NCBI RefSeq assembly: GCF_016722785.1
Contig: NZ_JAEQNE010000004.1
Span: 372,278 to 436,277 of the forward strand
From: Ramlibacter monticola
GTDB lineage: Bacteria > Pseudomonadota > Gammaproteobacteria > Burkholderiales > Burkholderiaceae_C
DNA: 64,000 nucleotides
Direction of reading: 5' to 3'
In this document: piece after piece, positions 8,682-22,026 of the stretch
How the letters are laid out: each line of letters starts with the position of its first letter
Position numbering within the stretch: position 1 is the stretch's first letter
The notes under the pieces: generated by a model
The model's input: only the letters and a program-made list of their open reading frames with translations
What the model was told of the DNA's origin: nothing
Databases searched by the model: none
Position numbers and translations under genes: made by a program

Positions 8682-9532
8682 AGAAGGACATCCGCGAGGA
8701 GCTGGGGCTGCGCCCCGACCAGTCGATCGAGCTGCTGCAGGAACTGCACATCGTCACGCGCGAGGGGCGGATCAACCAGGATTCGCGGCGCAAGCTGAAG
8801 CAGGTCTCCCACCTGTACCAGTTCATCGAGAAGTTGCTGCTGGAGTTGCCGGCCGAGGGCGGCCACCCGACGCTGGCCGACCATGGCGCGGGCAAGTCCT
8901 ATCTCGGCTTCGTGCTGTACGACCTGTTCTTCCGGCCGCGCGGGGTGGGGCACATCTACGGCATCGAGACGCGCGCGGAGCTGGTGGAGAAGTCGCGCGA
9001 ACTCGCGCGCCGGCTCGGCTTCGAGCGCATGAGCTTCCTGCACCTGAGCGCCGCCGAAGCCGCCGACGCCGCGCAGCTGCCGGCGAAGATCGACGTGGTG
9101 ACGGCGTTGCATGCCTGCGACACCGCCACCGACGACGCAATCGCCTTCGGCCTGCGCAAGCAAGCGCGCTTCATGGTGCTGGTGCCGTGCTGCCAGGCGG
9201 AGCTGGCCGGCGTCCTGCGCGAGCAGAAGGCGCTGGCGCTGGCGCGCACGCCGCTGGCGGAGCTGTGGCGGCATCCGCTGCACACGCGCGAACTGGGCAG
9301 CCAGGTGACCAACGTGTTGCGCTGCCTCTACCTGGAGGCCATGGGCTACCAGATCACCGTCACCGAACTGGTGGGCTGGGAGCACAGCATGAAGAACGAG
9401 CTGATCCTCGCGCGCTCGACGGGGCAGCGCAGGCGCGCCTCCGCCGGACGGCTGCGCGCCATCCTGGCGGAGTTCGGACTGCAGGGGCTGGAGGCCCGGC
9501 GCTTCCCGGGCCTGCCCGAGGTGTCTCAGTAG
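8678..9532 (+). CDS. Class I SAM-dependent methyltransferase-like protein (Methyltransf_32 type)
   Basis: A 284-residue protein with a Rossmann methyltransferase core: a LADHGAGKSYLGFVLYDLF glycine motif (about residues 66-84), an acidic strand end in HIYGIETRAELVEKSREL, and an ALHACDTATDDAIAFGL segment with VLVPCCQAEL downstream. The HACDTATD and PCC motifs are shared with the Methyltransf_32/METTL25-like group. The substrate is unknown. The ATG overlaps the previous stop by four bases. The stop overlaps the convergent small gene by seven bases. Confidence 0.8.
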   Translation: MKKDIREELGLRPDQSIELLQELHIVTREGRINQDSRRKLKQVSHLYQFIEKLLLELPAEGGHPTLADHGAGKSYLGFVLYDLFFRPRGVGHIYGIETRAELVEKSRELARRLGFERMSFLHLSAAEAADAAQLPAKIDVVTALHACDTATDDAIAFGLRKQARFMVLVPCCQAELAGVLREQKALALARTPLAELWRHPLHTRELGSQVTNVLRCLYLEAMGYQITVTELVGWEHSMKNELILARSTGQRRRASAGRLRAILAEFGLQGLEARRFPGLPEVSQ

Positions 9533-9732
9533 TCGTCGGTGCGGCGCCCGGCGGCGGTGGGGGCGGGCGGATCCTTCGGGCGCGTGCGCTTGACCGCGGA
9601 CAGGATGCCGATCCCGAACAGGACCACCGCCCCGATCAGGATGTAGGTTTGCGGCACTCCTGCCACCATCGCGCCCCAGGCGAGGCCGGCGATGACGATG
9701 ACGAAGCCGATCAGGTAAAGGGAAAAGGACAT
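9526..9732 (-). CDS. Small two-helix inner-membrane protein
   Basis: A 68-residue protein beginning MSFSLYLIGFVIVIAGLAWG. Two hydrophobic helices (about 3-22 and 28-46, the second in YILIGAVVLFGIGIL) are followed by a basic, Pro-rich tail. The ATG at 9732 is preceded by a GGAG ribosome site. The longer frame opening at 9801 lacks one and begins with an unlikely charged stretch. It is transcribed toward the methyltransferase gene and overlaps its end. The function is unknown. Confidence 0.7.
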   Translation of the reverse strand: MSFSLYLIGFVIVIAGLAWGAMVAGVPQTYILIGAVVLFGIGILSAVKRTRPKDPPAPTAAGRRTDDY

Positions 9733-9816
9733 GGGCGCAGACTCCTTCGCCGCCATTCTCTGTAGGGGCGACGCCCGGTCCTTGTCAGCGCAGACGACCA
9801 ATCGGGGTCAGACCAG

Positions 9817-9839
9817 TAATTGGGGTCAGATTCCAATTA
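9817..9839 (+). repeat. Left 23-bp terminal inverted repeat of the Y1 transposase unit
   Basis: Exact reverse complement of 10582-10604. It is itself partly palindromic (TAATTGG at one end, CCAATTA at the other), so a single strand can form a short hairpin, as expected of a Y1 transposase recognition site. Confidence 0.8.
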
Positions 9840-9849
9840 CCATGACCGG

Positions 9850-10584
9850 ATGGCGCGCCTTCCCCGGCTCACGGTTCCCGGTTATCCCCACCACATTATC
9901 CAGCGCGGCAACAACCGCCAGCCGATCTTCGGCGACAAGGCGGACTACGAGCTGCTGCTGGGCCTGATCGACGAACATGCGCGCAAGCAGCACGTGGCGC
10001 TGCATGCCTATGTGCTGATGAGCAACCACTTCCACCTGCTCGCCACGCCGGAGACGGCGGAGGGCATCCCGCAGATGATGCAGGCGGTCGGGCGCCGCTA
10101 CGTTCGGCACTACAACCTGCGGCACGCGCGCACCGGCACCTTGTGGGAGGGCCGCTACCGGTCCACGCTGATCCAGGCCGAGCGCTACCTGCTGGCCTGC
10201 ATGGTCTACATCGATCTCAATCCGGTGCGGGCGGGAATGGTCGTGGATCCGGCCGACTACCCCTGGTCGAGTCACCAGCACTATGTCGGTCGGCGCAGCG
10301 ACCGGCTCGTCACGCCGCATCCGCTCTACTGGGAATTGGGCAACACGCCCTTCGCCCGCGACCAGGCCTATGCTGACTTGGTTCGCACCGGGGTTTCGCA
10401 GGCCCAGCAGCAGGCGCTGACGGACTCCGTCCTGCGCGGCTGGGCGCTGGGAGAGCCGGACTACGTGGCCGACTTGCAACGGCGCACCGAACGCCGCGTC
10501 ACGCGCTCGCAAGCGGGCAGGCCGCGCATGAACACCAATGATCTGTCCCCAATTAACGAAGAAGGGATGACGGACCGAGAATAA
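9850..10584 (+). CDS. Y1 (HUH) transposase, REP-associated tyrosine transposase
   Basis: A 244-residue single-strand transposase of the Y1_Tnp family. The N-terminus GYPHHIIQRGNNRQPIF is the hallmark of REP-associated members. The metal-binding HUH motif is SNHFHLL (His60, His62). The catalytic Tyr is probably in QAVGRRYVRHYN (residues 78-89). PVRAGMVVDPADYPWSSHQHY is the usual C-terminal core signature. A basic tail follows. I chose the ATG at 9850 (MARLPRLTVPGYPHH) because the 9820 start would add residues coded by the terminal repeat. The gene appears intact. Confidence 0.9.
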   Translation: MARLPRLTVPGYPHHIIQRGNNRQPIFGDKADYELLLGLIDEHARKQHVALHAYVLMSNHFHLLATPETAEGIPQMMQAVGRRYVRHYNLRHARTGTLWEGRYRSTLIQAERYLLACMVYIDLNPVRAGMVVDPADYPWSSHQHYVGRRSDRLVTPHPLYWELGNTPFARDQAYADLVRTGVSQAQQQALTDSVLRGWALGEPDYVADLQRRTERRVTRSQAGRPRMNTNDLSPINEEGMTDRE

Positions 10585-10604
10585 TTGGAATCTGACCCCA
10601 ATTA
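10582..10604 (-). repeat. Right 23-bp terminal inverted repeat of the Y1 transposase unit
   Basis: Exact reverse complement of 9817-9839. Its first bases are the TAA stop codon of the transposase gene. Confidence 0.8.
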
Positions 10605-10610
10605 TTTTGC

Positions 10611-10640
10611 TTGGCAAGAGGTGCTGCGCTGCACTATCCT
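10611..10640 (+). promoter_or_regulatory. Possible sigma-70 promoter for gltBD
   Basis: TTGGCA (10611-10616) and TATCCT (10635-10640) are separated by 18 bases and lie 35 bases ahead of the gltB ATG, immediately outside the transposase repeat. The match is modest and is a prediction from sequence only. Confidence 0.25.
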
Positions 10641-10674
10641 CGGGTTTCCCCTGAATACCCTGAGGTGCGCGCCA

Positions 10675-15408
<4,734 letters not shown>

Positions 15409-15423
15409 AGGAAGAAACGAACC

Positions 15424-16890
15424 ATGGGTAAAGTCACCGGCTTCATGGAGTTCGAGCGCGTCGAGGAGGACTACAAGCCCGTCCCCGAGCGCGTGAAGCA
15501 CCACAAGGAATTCATCATCGGCCTGAGCAACGAGCAGGCCAAGGTGCAGGGCGCGCGCTGCATGGATTGCGGCATCCCGTTCTGCAACTCGGGCTGCCCG
15601 GTCAACAACATCATTCCGGACTTCAACGACCTGGTGTACCGGCAGGACTGGCAGGACGCCTTCACGGTCCTGGACTCCACCAACAACTTTCCGGAGTTCA
15701 CCGGCCGCATCTGCCCGGCGCCCTGCGAGGCGGCCTGCACGCTGAACCTCAACGACGACCCGGTCGGCATCAAGTCGATCGAGCACGCGATCATCGACCG
15801 GGCCTGGGACAACGGCTGGGTGAAGCCGCGGGTGCCGCGCATCCGGACCGGCAAGAAGGTCGCGGTGGTCGGCTCCGGCCCCGCCGGCATGGCGGCGGCG
15901 CAGCAGCTGGCGCGCGCCGGCCACGACGTGACGCTGTTCGAGAAGAACGACCGCATCGGCGGCCTGCTGCGCTATGGCATCCCCGACTTCAAGATGGAGA
16001 AGCACCACATCGACCGCCGCGTCGGGCAGATGGAGGCCGAAGGCGTGACGATGCGCACCGGTGTCATGATCGGCGAGCTGCCCAAGGGTTCCAAGGTCAC
16101 CAACTGGGCCAAGGAGACCATCTCCCCGCAGCAGCTGCAGAAGGACTTCGACGCGGTGGTGCTCGCGGGTGGCGCCGAGCAGTCGCGCGACCTGCCCGTG
16201 CCGGGCCGCGATCTCGACGGCATCCACTTCGCCATGGAGTTCCTGCCGCAGCAGAACAAGCTCAACGCCGGCGACAAGGTGAAGGGCCAGATCCGCGCCG
16301 ACGGCAAGCACGTCATCGTGATCGGCGGCGGCGACACCGGCAGCGACTGCGTCGGCACCAGCAACCGCCACGGCGCCAAGAGCGTGACGCAGTTCGAGCT
16401 CATGCCCATGCCCCCGGAGCAGGAGAACAAGGAACTGACCTGGCCCTACTGGCCGTACAAGCTGCGCACCTCCTCCTCCCACGAGGAAGGCTGCGAGCGC
16501 GAGTTCGCCATCGCCACCAAGGAATTCACCGGCGAGAAGGGCAAGGTCACGGGCCTGAAGACGGTGAACGTGGAGATGAAGGACGGCAAGTTCGTCGAGA
16601 TCCCCGGCACCGAGAAGGAATACAAGGCCGACCTGGTGCTGCTGGCCATGGGCTTCGTGAGCCCCGTCCAGAGCATCCTGGAGGGCTTCGGGGTGGAGAA
16701 GGACGCGCGCGGCAACGCCCGGGCGACCGTCGATTTCCACGGCGGCTATGCCACGAGCGTTCCCAAGGTGTTCGCCGCCGGCGACATTCGCCGCGGTCAA
16801 TCGCTGGTCGTCTGGGCGATCCGCGAGGGCCGACAGGCGGCCCGCGCCGTGGACGAATTCCTCATGGGATTCAGCGATCTGCCGCGTTAA
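15424..16890 (+). CDS. gltD: Glutamate synthase (NADPH) small subunit
   Basis: The beta subunit of GOGAT passes electrons from NADPH through FAD to GltB. It is 488 residues. The N-terminal 4Fe-4S cysteines are in [18 protein letters not shown] and [15 protein letters not shown]. The FAD-binding [20 protein letters not shown] motif is near residue 150. The NADPH-binding [19 protein letters not shown] motif is near 300. The C-terminal FAD contact is in [18 protein letters not shown]. An AAGGAAG ribosome site precedes the ATG. It is cotranscribed with gltB. Confidence 0.97.
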   Translation: MGKVTGFMEFERVEEDYKPVPERVKHHKEFIIGLSNEQAKVQGARCMDCGIPFCNSGCPVNNIIPDFNDLVYRQDWQDAFTVLDSTNNFPEFTGRICPAPCEAACTLNLNDDPVGIKSIEHAIIDRAWDNGWVKPRVPRIRTGKKVAVVGSGPAGMAAAQQLARAGHDVTLFEKNDRIGGLLRYGIPDFKMEKHHIDRRVGQMEAEGVTMRTGVMIGELPKGSKVTNWAKETISPQQLQKDFDAVVLAGGAEQSRDLPVPGRDLDGIHFAMEFLPQQNKLNAGDKVKGQIRADGKHVIVIGGGDTGSDCVGTSNRHGAKSVTQFELMPMPPEQENKELTWPYWPYKLRTSSSHEEGCEREFAIATKEFTGEKGKVTGLKTVNVEMKDGKFVEIPGTEKEYKADLVLLAMGFVSPVQSILEGFGVEKDARGNARATVDFHGGYATSVPKVFAAGDIRRGQSLVVWAIREGRQAARAVDEFLMGFSDLPR

Positions 16891-16909
16891 AGCGACAGGA
16901 TCCTGACGC

Positions 16910-16930
16910 CTGCCGCCACCTCGGCGGCAG
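16910..16930 (+). terminator. Stem-loop after gltD, possible terminator
   Basis: CTGCCGCC and GGCGGCAG pair around a five-base loop, 19 bases after the gltD stop. There is no T run, so it is at best a rho-assisted or weak terminator before the mla operon. Confidence 0.35.
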
Positions 16931-16999
16931 CTCGTCCGCAATGGACCGATAATCCGGGGCTTTCAGCATGGGGCCGTGGACCGGCCCGACCTCCCCCGG

Positions 17000-17815
17000 A
17001 TGACCCAACACGAATCCGGCCCGCTGGTCGAATGCCGCAACCTGACGTTCGGCTACGACCAGCGCCGCATCCTCGATGACGTGAGCTTCACCGTGCCGCG
17101 CGGCAAGGTGACGGCGCTCATGGGCGCGTCCGGCGGCGGCAAGACCACGGTGCTGCGCCTGATCGGCGGCCAGATCCGCCCGCGGTCCGGCGAACTGCTG
17201 TTCGACGGCGAAGCCATTCCCGGGCTGGACCGCGACGGCCTGTACCGGATGCGCCGCCGCATGGGCATGCTGTTCCAGTTCGGCGCGCTGTTCACCGACC
17301 TGAGCGTCTTCGACAACGTCGCCTTCCCGCTGCGCGAGCACTCGGGGCTGCCCGAGAACCTGGTGCGCGACGTCGTGCTGATGAAGCTCAACGCCGTCGG
17401 CCTGCGCGGCGCGCGCGACCTGATGCCCAGCCAGGTGTCCGGCGGCATGGCCCGCCGCGTGGCGCTGGCCCGCGCCATCGCGCTCGATCCCGAGCTCGTG
17501 ATGTACGACGAACCCTTCGCAGGGCTCGACCCGATCTCGCTCGGCACCGCGGCGCAGTTGATCCGGCGGCTGAACGACACGCTGGGCATCACCAGCATCG
17601 TCGTCTCGCACGACCTGGAGGAAACCTTCCACATCGCCGACCAGGTGATCGTGCTGGCCAACGGCAGGATCGCCGCGCAGGGCACCCCGGAAGAAGTGCG
17701 CAACTCCGACAACCCGCTGGTGCACCAGTTCGTGAACGCGCTGTCGGAAGGGCCGGTGCATTTCCACTACCCGGGTCCCAGCGTCAACGACGATTTCAGC
17801 GAGGGACTGCAATGA
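17000..17815 (+). CDS. mlaF: Phospholipid ABC transporter ATP-binding protein MlaF
   Basis: The ATPase of the MlaFEDB inner-membrane complex that moves phospholipids between the inner and outer membranes. It is 271 residues from the ATG at 17000, with Walker A GASGGGKT, signature SGGMARRVALARA and Walker B LVMYDEPFAGLDP. The MLFQFGALFTDLSVFDNVAFPLRE region is characteristic of MlaF. A GTG at 16976 would add MDRPDLPR; the ATG matches the usual short N-terminus better. A GATAAT box lies at 16949-16954. It is the first gene of mlaFEDACB. Confidence 0.94.
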   Translation: MTQHESGPLVECRNLTFGYDQRRILDDVSFTVPRGKVTALMGASGGGKTTVLRLIGGQIRPRSGELLFDGEAIPGLDRDGLYRMRRRMGMLFQFGALFTDLSVFDNVAFPLREHSGLPENLVRDVVLMKLNAVGLRGARDLMPSQVSGGMARRVALARAIALDPELVMYDEPFAGLDPISLGTAAQLIRRLNDTLGITSIVVSHDLEETFHIADQVIVLANGRIAAQGTPEEVRNSDNPLVHQFVNALSEGPVHFHYPGPSVNDDFSEGLQ

Positions 17816-18594
17816 GCTGGTGGAAGCCCTCGGACGTCGGCTTCGCGACCCGCGGCAAGGTCGCCGACGTCGGCCATGCCGCAAGGCTCTTCCTGCGCCT
17901 CTTGTCGTTGTTCGGAGCGACCTTCGCGCGCGCCCGCCTGCTGCGCGACCAGGTGCATTTCCTGGGCAACTACTCGCTGGCGATCGTCGGCGTGTCGGGC
18001 CTGTTCGTCGGCTTCGTGCTCGCGCTCCAGGGTTACTACGTCCTGCAGCGCTACGGCTCCTCCGAAGCACTGGGGCTCATGGTGGCCCTGAGCCTCGTGC
18101 GCGAGCTCGGGCCCGTGGTGACCGCGCTGCTGTTCGCCGGCCGTGCCGGCACCTCGCTCACCGCGGAGATCGGCCTGATGAAGGCCGGCGAGCAGTTGTC
18201 GGCCATGGAGATGATGGCGGTGGACCCGGTCCAGCGCATCCTGGCGCCCCGCTTCTGGGGCGGGGTGATCGCCATGCCGCTGCTGGCGGCGGTGTTCAAC
18301 GCGGTGGGCATCATCGGCGGCTGGGTCGTCGGCGTGGTGCTGATCGGCGTGGACCCCGGCTCCTTCTGGAGCCAGATGCAAGGCGGCGTGGACGTGTTCA
18401 GGGACGTCGGCAACGGCGTGATCAAGAGCCTGGTGTTCGGCGTGGCCGTCACCTTCATCGCCGTGCTGCAGGGCTTCGAGGCCCACCCGACGCCGGAGGG
18501 CGTGTCGCGGGCGACCACGCGCACCGTCGTGATGGCCTCCCTGGCCGTCCTCGGCCTCGATTTCGTGCTGACCGCAATGATGTTCAGCATCTAG
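17812..18594 (+). CDS. mlaE: Phospholipid ABC transporter permease MlaE
   Basis: The MlaE/YrbE membrane subunit, 260 residues with five or six hydrophobic segments. It contains the family motifs LVRELGPVVTALLFAGRAGT, TAEIGLMKAGEQLSAMEMM and DPVQRILAPRFWGGVIAMPLL. Its ATG overlaps the mlaF stop (ATGA). The family acts in the inner membrane as a homodimer with MlaF, MlaD and MlaB. Confidence 0.95.
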   Translation: MSWWKPSDVGFATRGKVADVGHAARLFLRLLSLFGATFARARLLRDQVHFLGNYSLAIVGVSGLFVGFVLALQGYYVLQRYGSSEALGLMVALSLVRELGPVVTALLFAGRAGTSLTAEIGLMKAGEQLSAMEMMAVDPVQRILAPRFWGGVIAMPLLAAVFNAVGIIGGWVVGVVLIGVDPGSFWSQMQGGVDVFRDVGNGVIKSLVFGVAVTFIAVLQGFEAHPTPEGVSRATTRTVVMASLAVLGLDFVLTAMMFSI

Positions 18595-18603
18595 GAGAAA
18601 GAT

Positions 18604-19086
18604 ATGGAACGCACCAAGAACGACGTCTGGGTGGGGCTGTTCGTCCTCATCGGCGCCGCCGCGCTGGTGTTCCTGGCTCTGCAGGCGGCCAACCTGCTGA
18701 CCTTGAGCTTCCAGCCCACCTACCGGCTGGACGCGCGGTTCGACAACATCGGCGGCCTGAAGCCGCGGGCGGCTGTCAAGAGCTCCGGCGTGGTCGTCGG
18801 CCGCGTGGAATCCATCACGTTCGACGACAAATCCTTCCAGGCCCGGGTCACCATGGCCATGGAGAGCCGCTACAAATTCCCCAAGGACAGCTCCCTGAAG
18901 ATCCTCACCAGCGGCCTGCTGGGTGAGCAATATGTGGGCATCGAGGCGGGCGCCGACGACAAGGTTCTCGCCGCGGGGGATACCATTGGGACGACGCAAT
19001 CCGCCGTGGTGCTGGAGAACCTCATCGGCCAGTTCCTTTACAACAAGGCGGCGGAAGGCCCAACCGCAGGTACAACGAAGAAATGA
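18604..19086 (+). CDS. mlaD: MCE-domain substrate-binding subunit MlaD
   Basis: A 160-residue MCE protein with one N-terminal membrane helix (about 8-28, VWVGLFVLIGAAALVFLALQ). The MCE domain (about 38-120) has the hallmark FDNIGGLKPRAAVKSSGVVVGRV. It forms the periplasmic hexameric ring that carries lipid from the MlaFE core. A short C-terminal helix carries QSAVVLENLIGQFLY. An AGGAGA ribosome site precedes the ATG. The stop overlaps the mlaA start. Confidence 0.95.
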   Translation: MERTKNDVWVGLFVLIGAAALVFLALQAANLLTLSFQPTYRLDARFDNIGGLKPRAAVKSSGVVVGRVESITFDDKSFQARVTMAMESRYKFPKDSSLKILTSGLLGEQYVGIEAGADDKVLAAGDTIGTTQSAVVLENLIGQFLYNKAAEGPTAGTTKK

Positions 19087-19853
19087 AATTTGAACGCCTC
19101 GCCGCGCACGGCCTGGCCCTCGCAGTCGTCATGGCGCTGGCAGGGTGTGCCACCGCCGGAAAAAGCAACCCGCGCGACCCCTGGGAGCCTTTCAACCGGC
19201 ACGCCTACAATTTCAACGAAGGCCTCGACAACATCCTCCTGAAGCCCGCGGCCACCTGGTACCGCGACAAGGTGCCGGCGCTGGTGCGCACGGGCGTGTC
19301 GAACTTCTTCGGCAACCTCAACGACGTCTGGTCGGCCGCCAACAACCTGATGCAGTGGCGCCTGCCGGAGTTCGAGGAAAGCCTGGCGCGCGTCCAGCTC
19401 AACACGATGTTCGGCGTGTTCGGCATCTTCGACGTGGCGAGCGAATTCAACATCGAGCGGCACCGCGAGGACTTCGGCCAGACCCTCGGCCGGTGGGGCG
19501 TCCCGGCCGGCCCGTACGTGATGCTGCCCTTCTTCGGGCCCTCCACGCTGCGCGACACCGTGGCCCTGCCCGTCGATACCCGCTTCGATCCCGTCAGCCA
19601 GATCAGCGGCAGCGCGACGCGGGACGTGACCTACGTCGTACGCGCGATCGACCGACGCTCCAACCTCCTGCGCGTGGGCAACGTGCTGGAGGAAGCGGCG
19701 CTGGACAAATATTCCTTCACACGGGACGCCTATCTGCAGCGGCGCCGGGCCGAGATCTTCGATCGCGAGGAGAATAGGGACGTCCCGCCGCCCCTGCCCG
19801 ACGAATCGCAGGATGCGCCCGCCACCCCGCCGGGGAGCCCGCCCGCCCGTTAG
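19083..19853 (+). CDS. mlaA: Outer-membrane lipoprotein MlaA (VacJ)
   Basis: A 256-residue VacJ/MlaA protein with a lipoprotein signal ending in LAGC. The family signature DPWEPFNRHAYNFNE is followed by FFGNLNDVWSAANNLMQW and by the RWGVPAGPYVMLPFFGPSTLRD block. MlaA extracts mislocalised phospholipids from the outer leaflet. A Pro-rich tail is present. The ATG overlaps the mlaD stop by four bases. Having mlaA inside the mla operon, rather than elsewhere as in E. coli, is usual for Burkholderiales. Confidence 0.94.
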   Translation: MKFERLAAHGLALAVVMALAGCATAGKSNPRDPWEPFNRHAYNFNEGLDNILLKPAATWYRDKVPALVRTGVSNFFGNLNDVWSAANNLMQWRLPEFEESLARVQLNTMFGVFGIFDVASEFNIERHREDFGQTLGRWGVPAGPYVMLPFFGPSTLRDTVALPVDTRFDPVSQISGSATRDVTYVVRAIDRRSNLLRVGNVLEEAALDKYSFTRDAYLQRRRAEIFDREENRDVPPPLPDESQDAPATPPGSPPAR

Positions 19854-19959
19854 GGTAGGGTTGCAGGCTGTTGCAGAAGCGCCCCATGCGCTGAAACCCG
19901 GCGAACCGGCCGTGTTCCAACAAGGGCCGGGCCCAGCCCGGCAGCAAGAAAGGATTGCA

Positions 19960-20610
19960 ATGAATCGACGTTCCCTGTTCCGTATCGCCGCCTCGCTGTT
20001 CGCCGCGGCCGCCATGGCCGGCGCCTGGCCGCTCGCGCACGCCGCCGACGAAGCGCCCGACGTCATGATCAAGCGCCTCTCCGACGAGGTGCTGACGACC
20101 ATCCGCACCGACAAGAGCGTGCAGTCCGGCGACATCAACCGGATCATGGCCGTGGTCGACAGCAAGATCATGCCGAACGTGAACTTCCAGCGCATGACGG
20201 CTTCCGCCGTCGGCCCGGCCTGGCGCCAGGCCACGCCGGAGCAGCGCAAGCGCCTGCAGGACGAATTCAAGCTGCTGCTGGTGCGCACGTATTCGGGCGC
20301 GCTGTCGCAGGTGGCGGAAGAGTCCGTCTCGGTCAAGCCGCTGCGGGCGCAACCCACCGACACCGACGTCGTGGTGCGCAGCGAGATCCGCGGCCGCGGG
20401 GACCCGATCCAGCTGGAATACCGCCTGGAGAAGACCGCCGGCGACGGCACGGGCTGGAAGATCTACAACCTGAACGTGCTGGGCGTGTGGCTGGTCGAGA
20501 CCTACCGCAGCCAGTTCGCGCAGGAGATCAACGCCAAGGGCGTGGACGGCCTGATCGCCTCGCTGGCCGAGCGCAACCGCGCCAACACGGCCAACGGCAA
20601 GAAGGGCTGA
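19960..20610 (+). CDS. mlaC: Periplasmic phospholipid-binding protein MlaC
   Basis: A 216-residue Ttg2D/MlaC family protein. It has a Sec signal peptide (MNRRSLFRIAASLFAAAA...AHA, cleaved near residue 28). Family segments include IMPNVNFQRMTASAVGPAW, QDEFKLLLVRTYSGALSQV and WKIYNLNVLGVWLVETYRSQF. It ferries lipid across the periplasm between MlaA and MlaD. The start has an AAAGGA ribosome site. The 106-base gap from mlaA holds no gene. Confidence 0.93.
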   Translation: MNRRSLFRIAASLFAAAAMAGAWPLAHAADEAPDVMIKRLSDEVLTTIRTDKSVQSGDINRIMAVVDSKIMPNVNFQRMTASAVGPAWRQATPEQRKRLQDEFKLLLVRTYSGALSQVAEESVSVKPLRAQPTDTDVVVRSEIRGRGDPIQLEYRLEKTAGDGTGWKIYNLNVLGVWLVETYRSQFAQEINAKGVDGLIASLAERNRANTANGKKG

Positions 20611-20615
20611 AGCCG

Positions 20616-20888
20616 GTGCTGGTCCTGCCCGACGAACTGACGCATGCCACCGCCCCGGCCTGCTGCCGCATGCTGGCGCAGGCGCTGCGGTCGGACCCGT
20701 CGGCGCAGGCCGTCGCCGACGCCTCGGCGCTGCGAGTATTCGATTCCTCCGCGCTGGCGGTGCTGCTGGAATGCCGGCGCGAGGCGCTCGCGCTGGGCAA
20801 GAGCTTCGCCGTCGCAAACCTGCAGCCGCGGCTGCGGGCGCTCGCCACGCTGTACGGCGTGGGCGAACTGCTCCCCTCCGCCACCTAG
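20616..20888 (+). CDS. mlaB: STAS-domain protein MlaB
   Basis: A 90-residue STAS protein with the expected fold cues: VLVLPDELTHATAP, ALRVFDSSALAVLLECRREALALGKSF (the DSSAL motif) and NLQPRLRALATLYGVGELL. MlaB binds MlaF and is needed for the assembly and activity of the complex. The start is a GTG six codons-worth or less past the mlaC stop region. The frame runs open upstream inside mlaC, where it is only a shadow. It closes the mlaFEDACB set. Confidence 0.85.
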   Translation: MLVLPDELTHATAPACCRMLAQALRSDPSAQAVADASALRVFDSSALAVLLECRREALALGKSFAVANLQPRLRALATLYGVGELLPSAT

Positions 20889-20948
20889 GCACTCCCTGCG
20901 CCTGCGGGGCAGTGGCCGGGGCGCCGCCCGTAAAATGGCGGGTTCCCC

Positions 20949-21869
20949 ATGGCCGCCATCTCCTTCCAGTCCGTCTCCAAGACCTACGCCAGTCCGCGCG
21001 GCCCCTTCCAGGCGCTCGACGCCGTCAGCTTCGACATCGCGGAAGGCGAGTTCTTCGGTCTCCTGGGCCCCAACGGGGCCGGCAAGACCACCCTGATCAG
21101 CGTGCTCGCGGGCCTGGTGCGCGCCACCTCTGGCCGGGTGCTGGTGCGCGGCCACGACGTGCAGGCGCAGTACGCGGCGGCGCGGCGCCAACTGGGGGTG
21201 GTGCCGCAGGAACTCGTGTTCGATCCCTTCTTCACGGTGCGCGAGGCGCTGCGGATCCAGTCCGGCTACTTCGGCGTGAAGAACAACGACGCCTGGATCG
21301 ACGAACTGCTGCACAACCTGGGGCTGGCCGACAAGGCCTCGTCCAACATGCGCCAGCTCTCGGGTGGCATGAAGCGGCGGGTGCTCGTGGCGCAGGCCCT
21401 GGTGCACCGGCCGCCCGTGATCGTGCTCGACGAGCCCACGGCGGGCGTGGACGTGGAACTGCGCCAGACCCTGTGGCAGTTCATCGCCAAGCTCAATCGC
21501 GAAGGCCATGCGGTGCTGCTGACGACGCACTACCTGGAGGAAGCCGAGGCGCTGTGCAGCCGCATCGCCATGCTGAAGGCCGGCAGGGTGGTGGCGCTGG
21601 AGCGCACGAGCGACCTGCTGAAGGCCGCCTCCAGCAACGTGCTGCGCTTCAAGATCGACGGCCAGCTGCCGCGCGAATTCGAGGGCAAGGCGCGCGTCAC
21701 CGGCCGCATCGTGCAGCTGCCCGCGCACGACGCGCACGAGATCGAGCAGCACCTGGCCGTGATCCGCCACGCCGGCCTGCGGGTGGAGGACGTCGAGATC
21801 CGCAAGGCGGACCTGGAGGACGTGTTCCTCGACGTCATGACCGCGGGACGGGCGGAGGTGGCGGCATGA
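20949..21869 (+). CDS. ABC-2 type exporter ATP-binding protein (YadG-like)
   Basis: A 306-residue ATPase with Walker A GPNGAGKT (about 37-44), signature LSGGMKRRVLVAQAL, Walker B VIVLDEPTAGVD and the switch His in LLTTHYLEEAE. The C-terminal domain is typical of DrrA/YadG exporters. It pairs with the permease at 22027. A 125-bp hairpin repeat (21885-22009) separates the two and would lie in their shared transcript. This pair next to mla, bolA and murA is common in Burkholderiales. The substrate is unknown. Confidence 0.9.
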   Translation: MAAISFQSVSKTYASPRGPFQALDAVSFDIAEGEFFGLLGPNGAGKTTLISVLAGLVRATSGRVLVRGHDVQAQYAAARRQLGVVPQELVFDPFFTVREALRIQSGYFGVKNNDAWIDELLHNLGLADKASSNMRQLSGGMKRRVLVAQALVHRPPVIVLDEPTAGVDVELRQTLWQFIAKLNREGHAVLLTTHYLEEAEALCSRIAMLKAGRVVALERTSDLLKAASSNVLRFKIDGQLPREFEGKARVTGRIVQLPAHDAHEIEQHLAVIRHAGLRVEDVEIRKADLEDVFLDVMTAGRAEVAA

Positions 21870-21884
21870 TCCGGATGTTGAAAA

Positions 21885-22009
21885 ACAAGATACCGAACGC
21901 AGAAGGCGCAGAAGATACGCAGAAGGCGCAGAAGAAAGCCATCTTGAAAATGGCTGTTCCTTCTGCGTCCTCTGCGTATCCTTTGCGCCCTCTGCGTTCG
22001 GTATCTTGT
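21885..22009. repeat. 125-bp hairpin repeat, GCAGAGG family, copy 1
   Basis: A long imperfect inverted repeat. The left arm begins ACAAGATACCGAACGCAGAA and the right arm ends CTGCGTTCGGTATCTTGT, with reiterated CGCAGAAGG-type words between. It lies between the ABC ATPase and permease genes of one operon. Related copies are at 26529-26661, 61901-62025 and 63782-63890. Confidence 0.8.
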
Positions 22010-22026
22010 ATTTTCGAGGCCCACCC

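Larger units (their letters stand above)
9817..10604 (+). mobile_element. REP-associated (Y1/IS200-like) transposase unit with perfect terminal inverted repeats
   Basis: The transposase gene is bounded by two perfectly matching 23-bp inverted repeats, 9817-9839 and 10582-10604. The left copy reads TAATTGGGGTCAGATTCC and ends in AATTA. Partial extra copies of the same word lie just outside or inside: AATCGGGGTCAG at about 9800-9811 and TCCCCAATTAA at about 10546-10556. The right repeat overlaps the transposase stop codon. Such GGGGTCAG-type palindromes beside Y1 transposases are characteristic of REP/RAYT systems. The unit sits about 70 bases upstream of gltB. No target duplication is obvious, as expected for HUH transposition. 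Confidence 0.75.

Noticed and set aside
21885..22009. The GCAGAGG-type repeats as a CRISPR array
   Set aside because: They are isolated near-palindromes of about 125-133 bp in dispersed intergenic sites, without regular direct repeats, spacers or cas genes.
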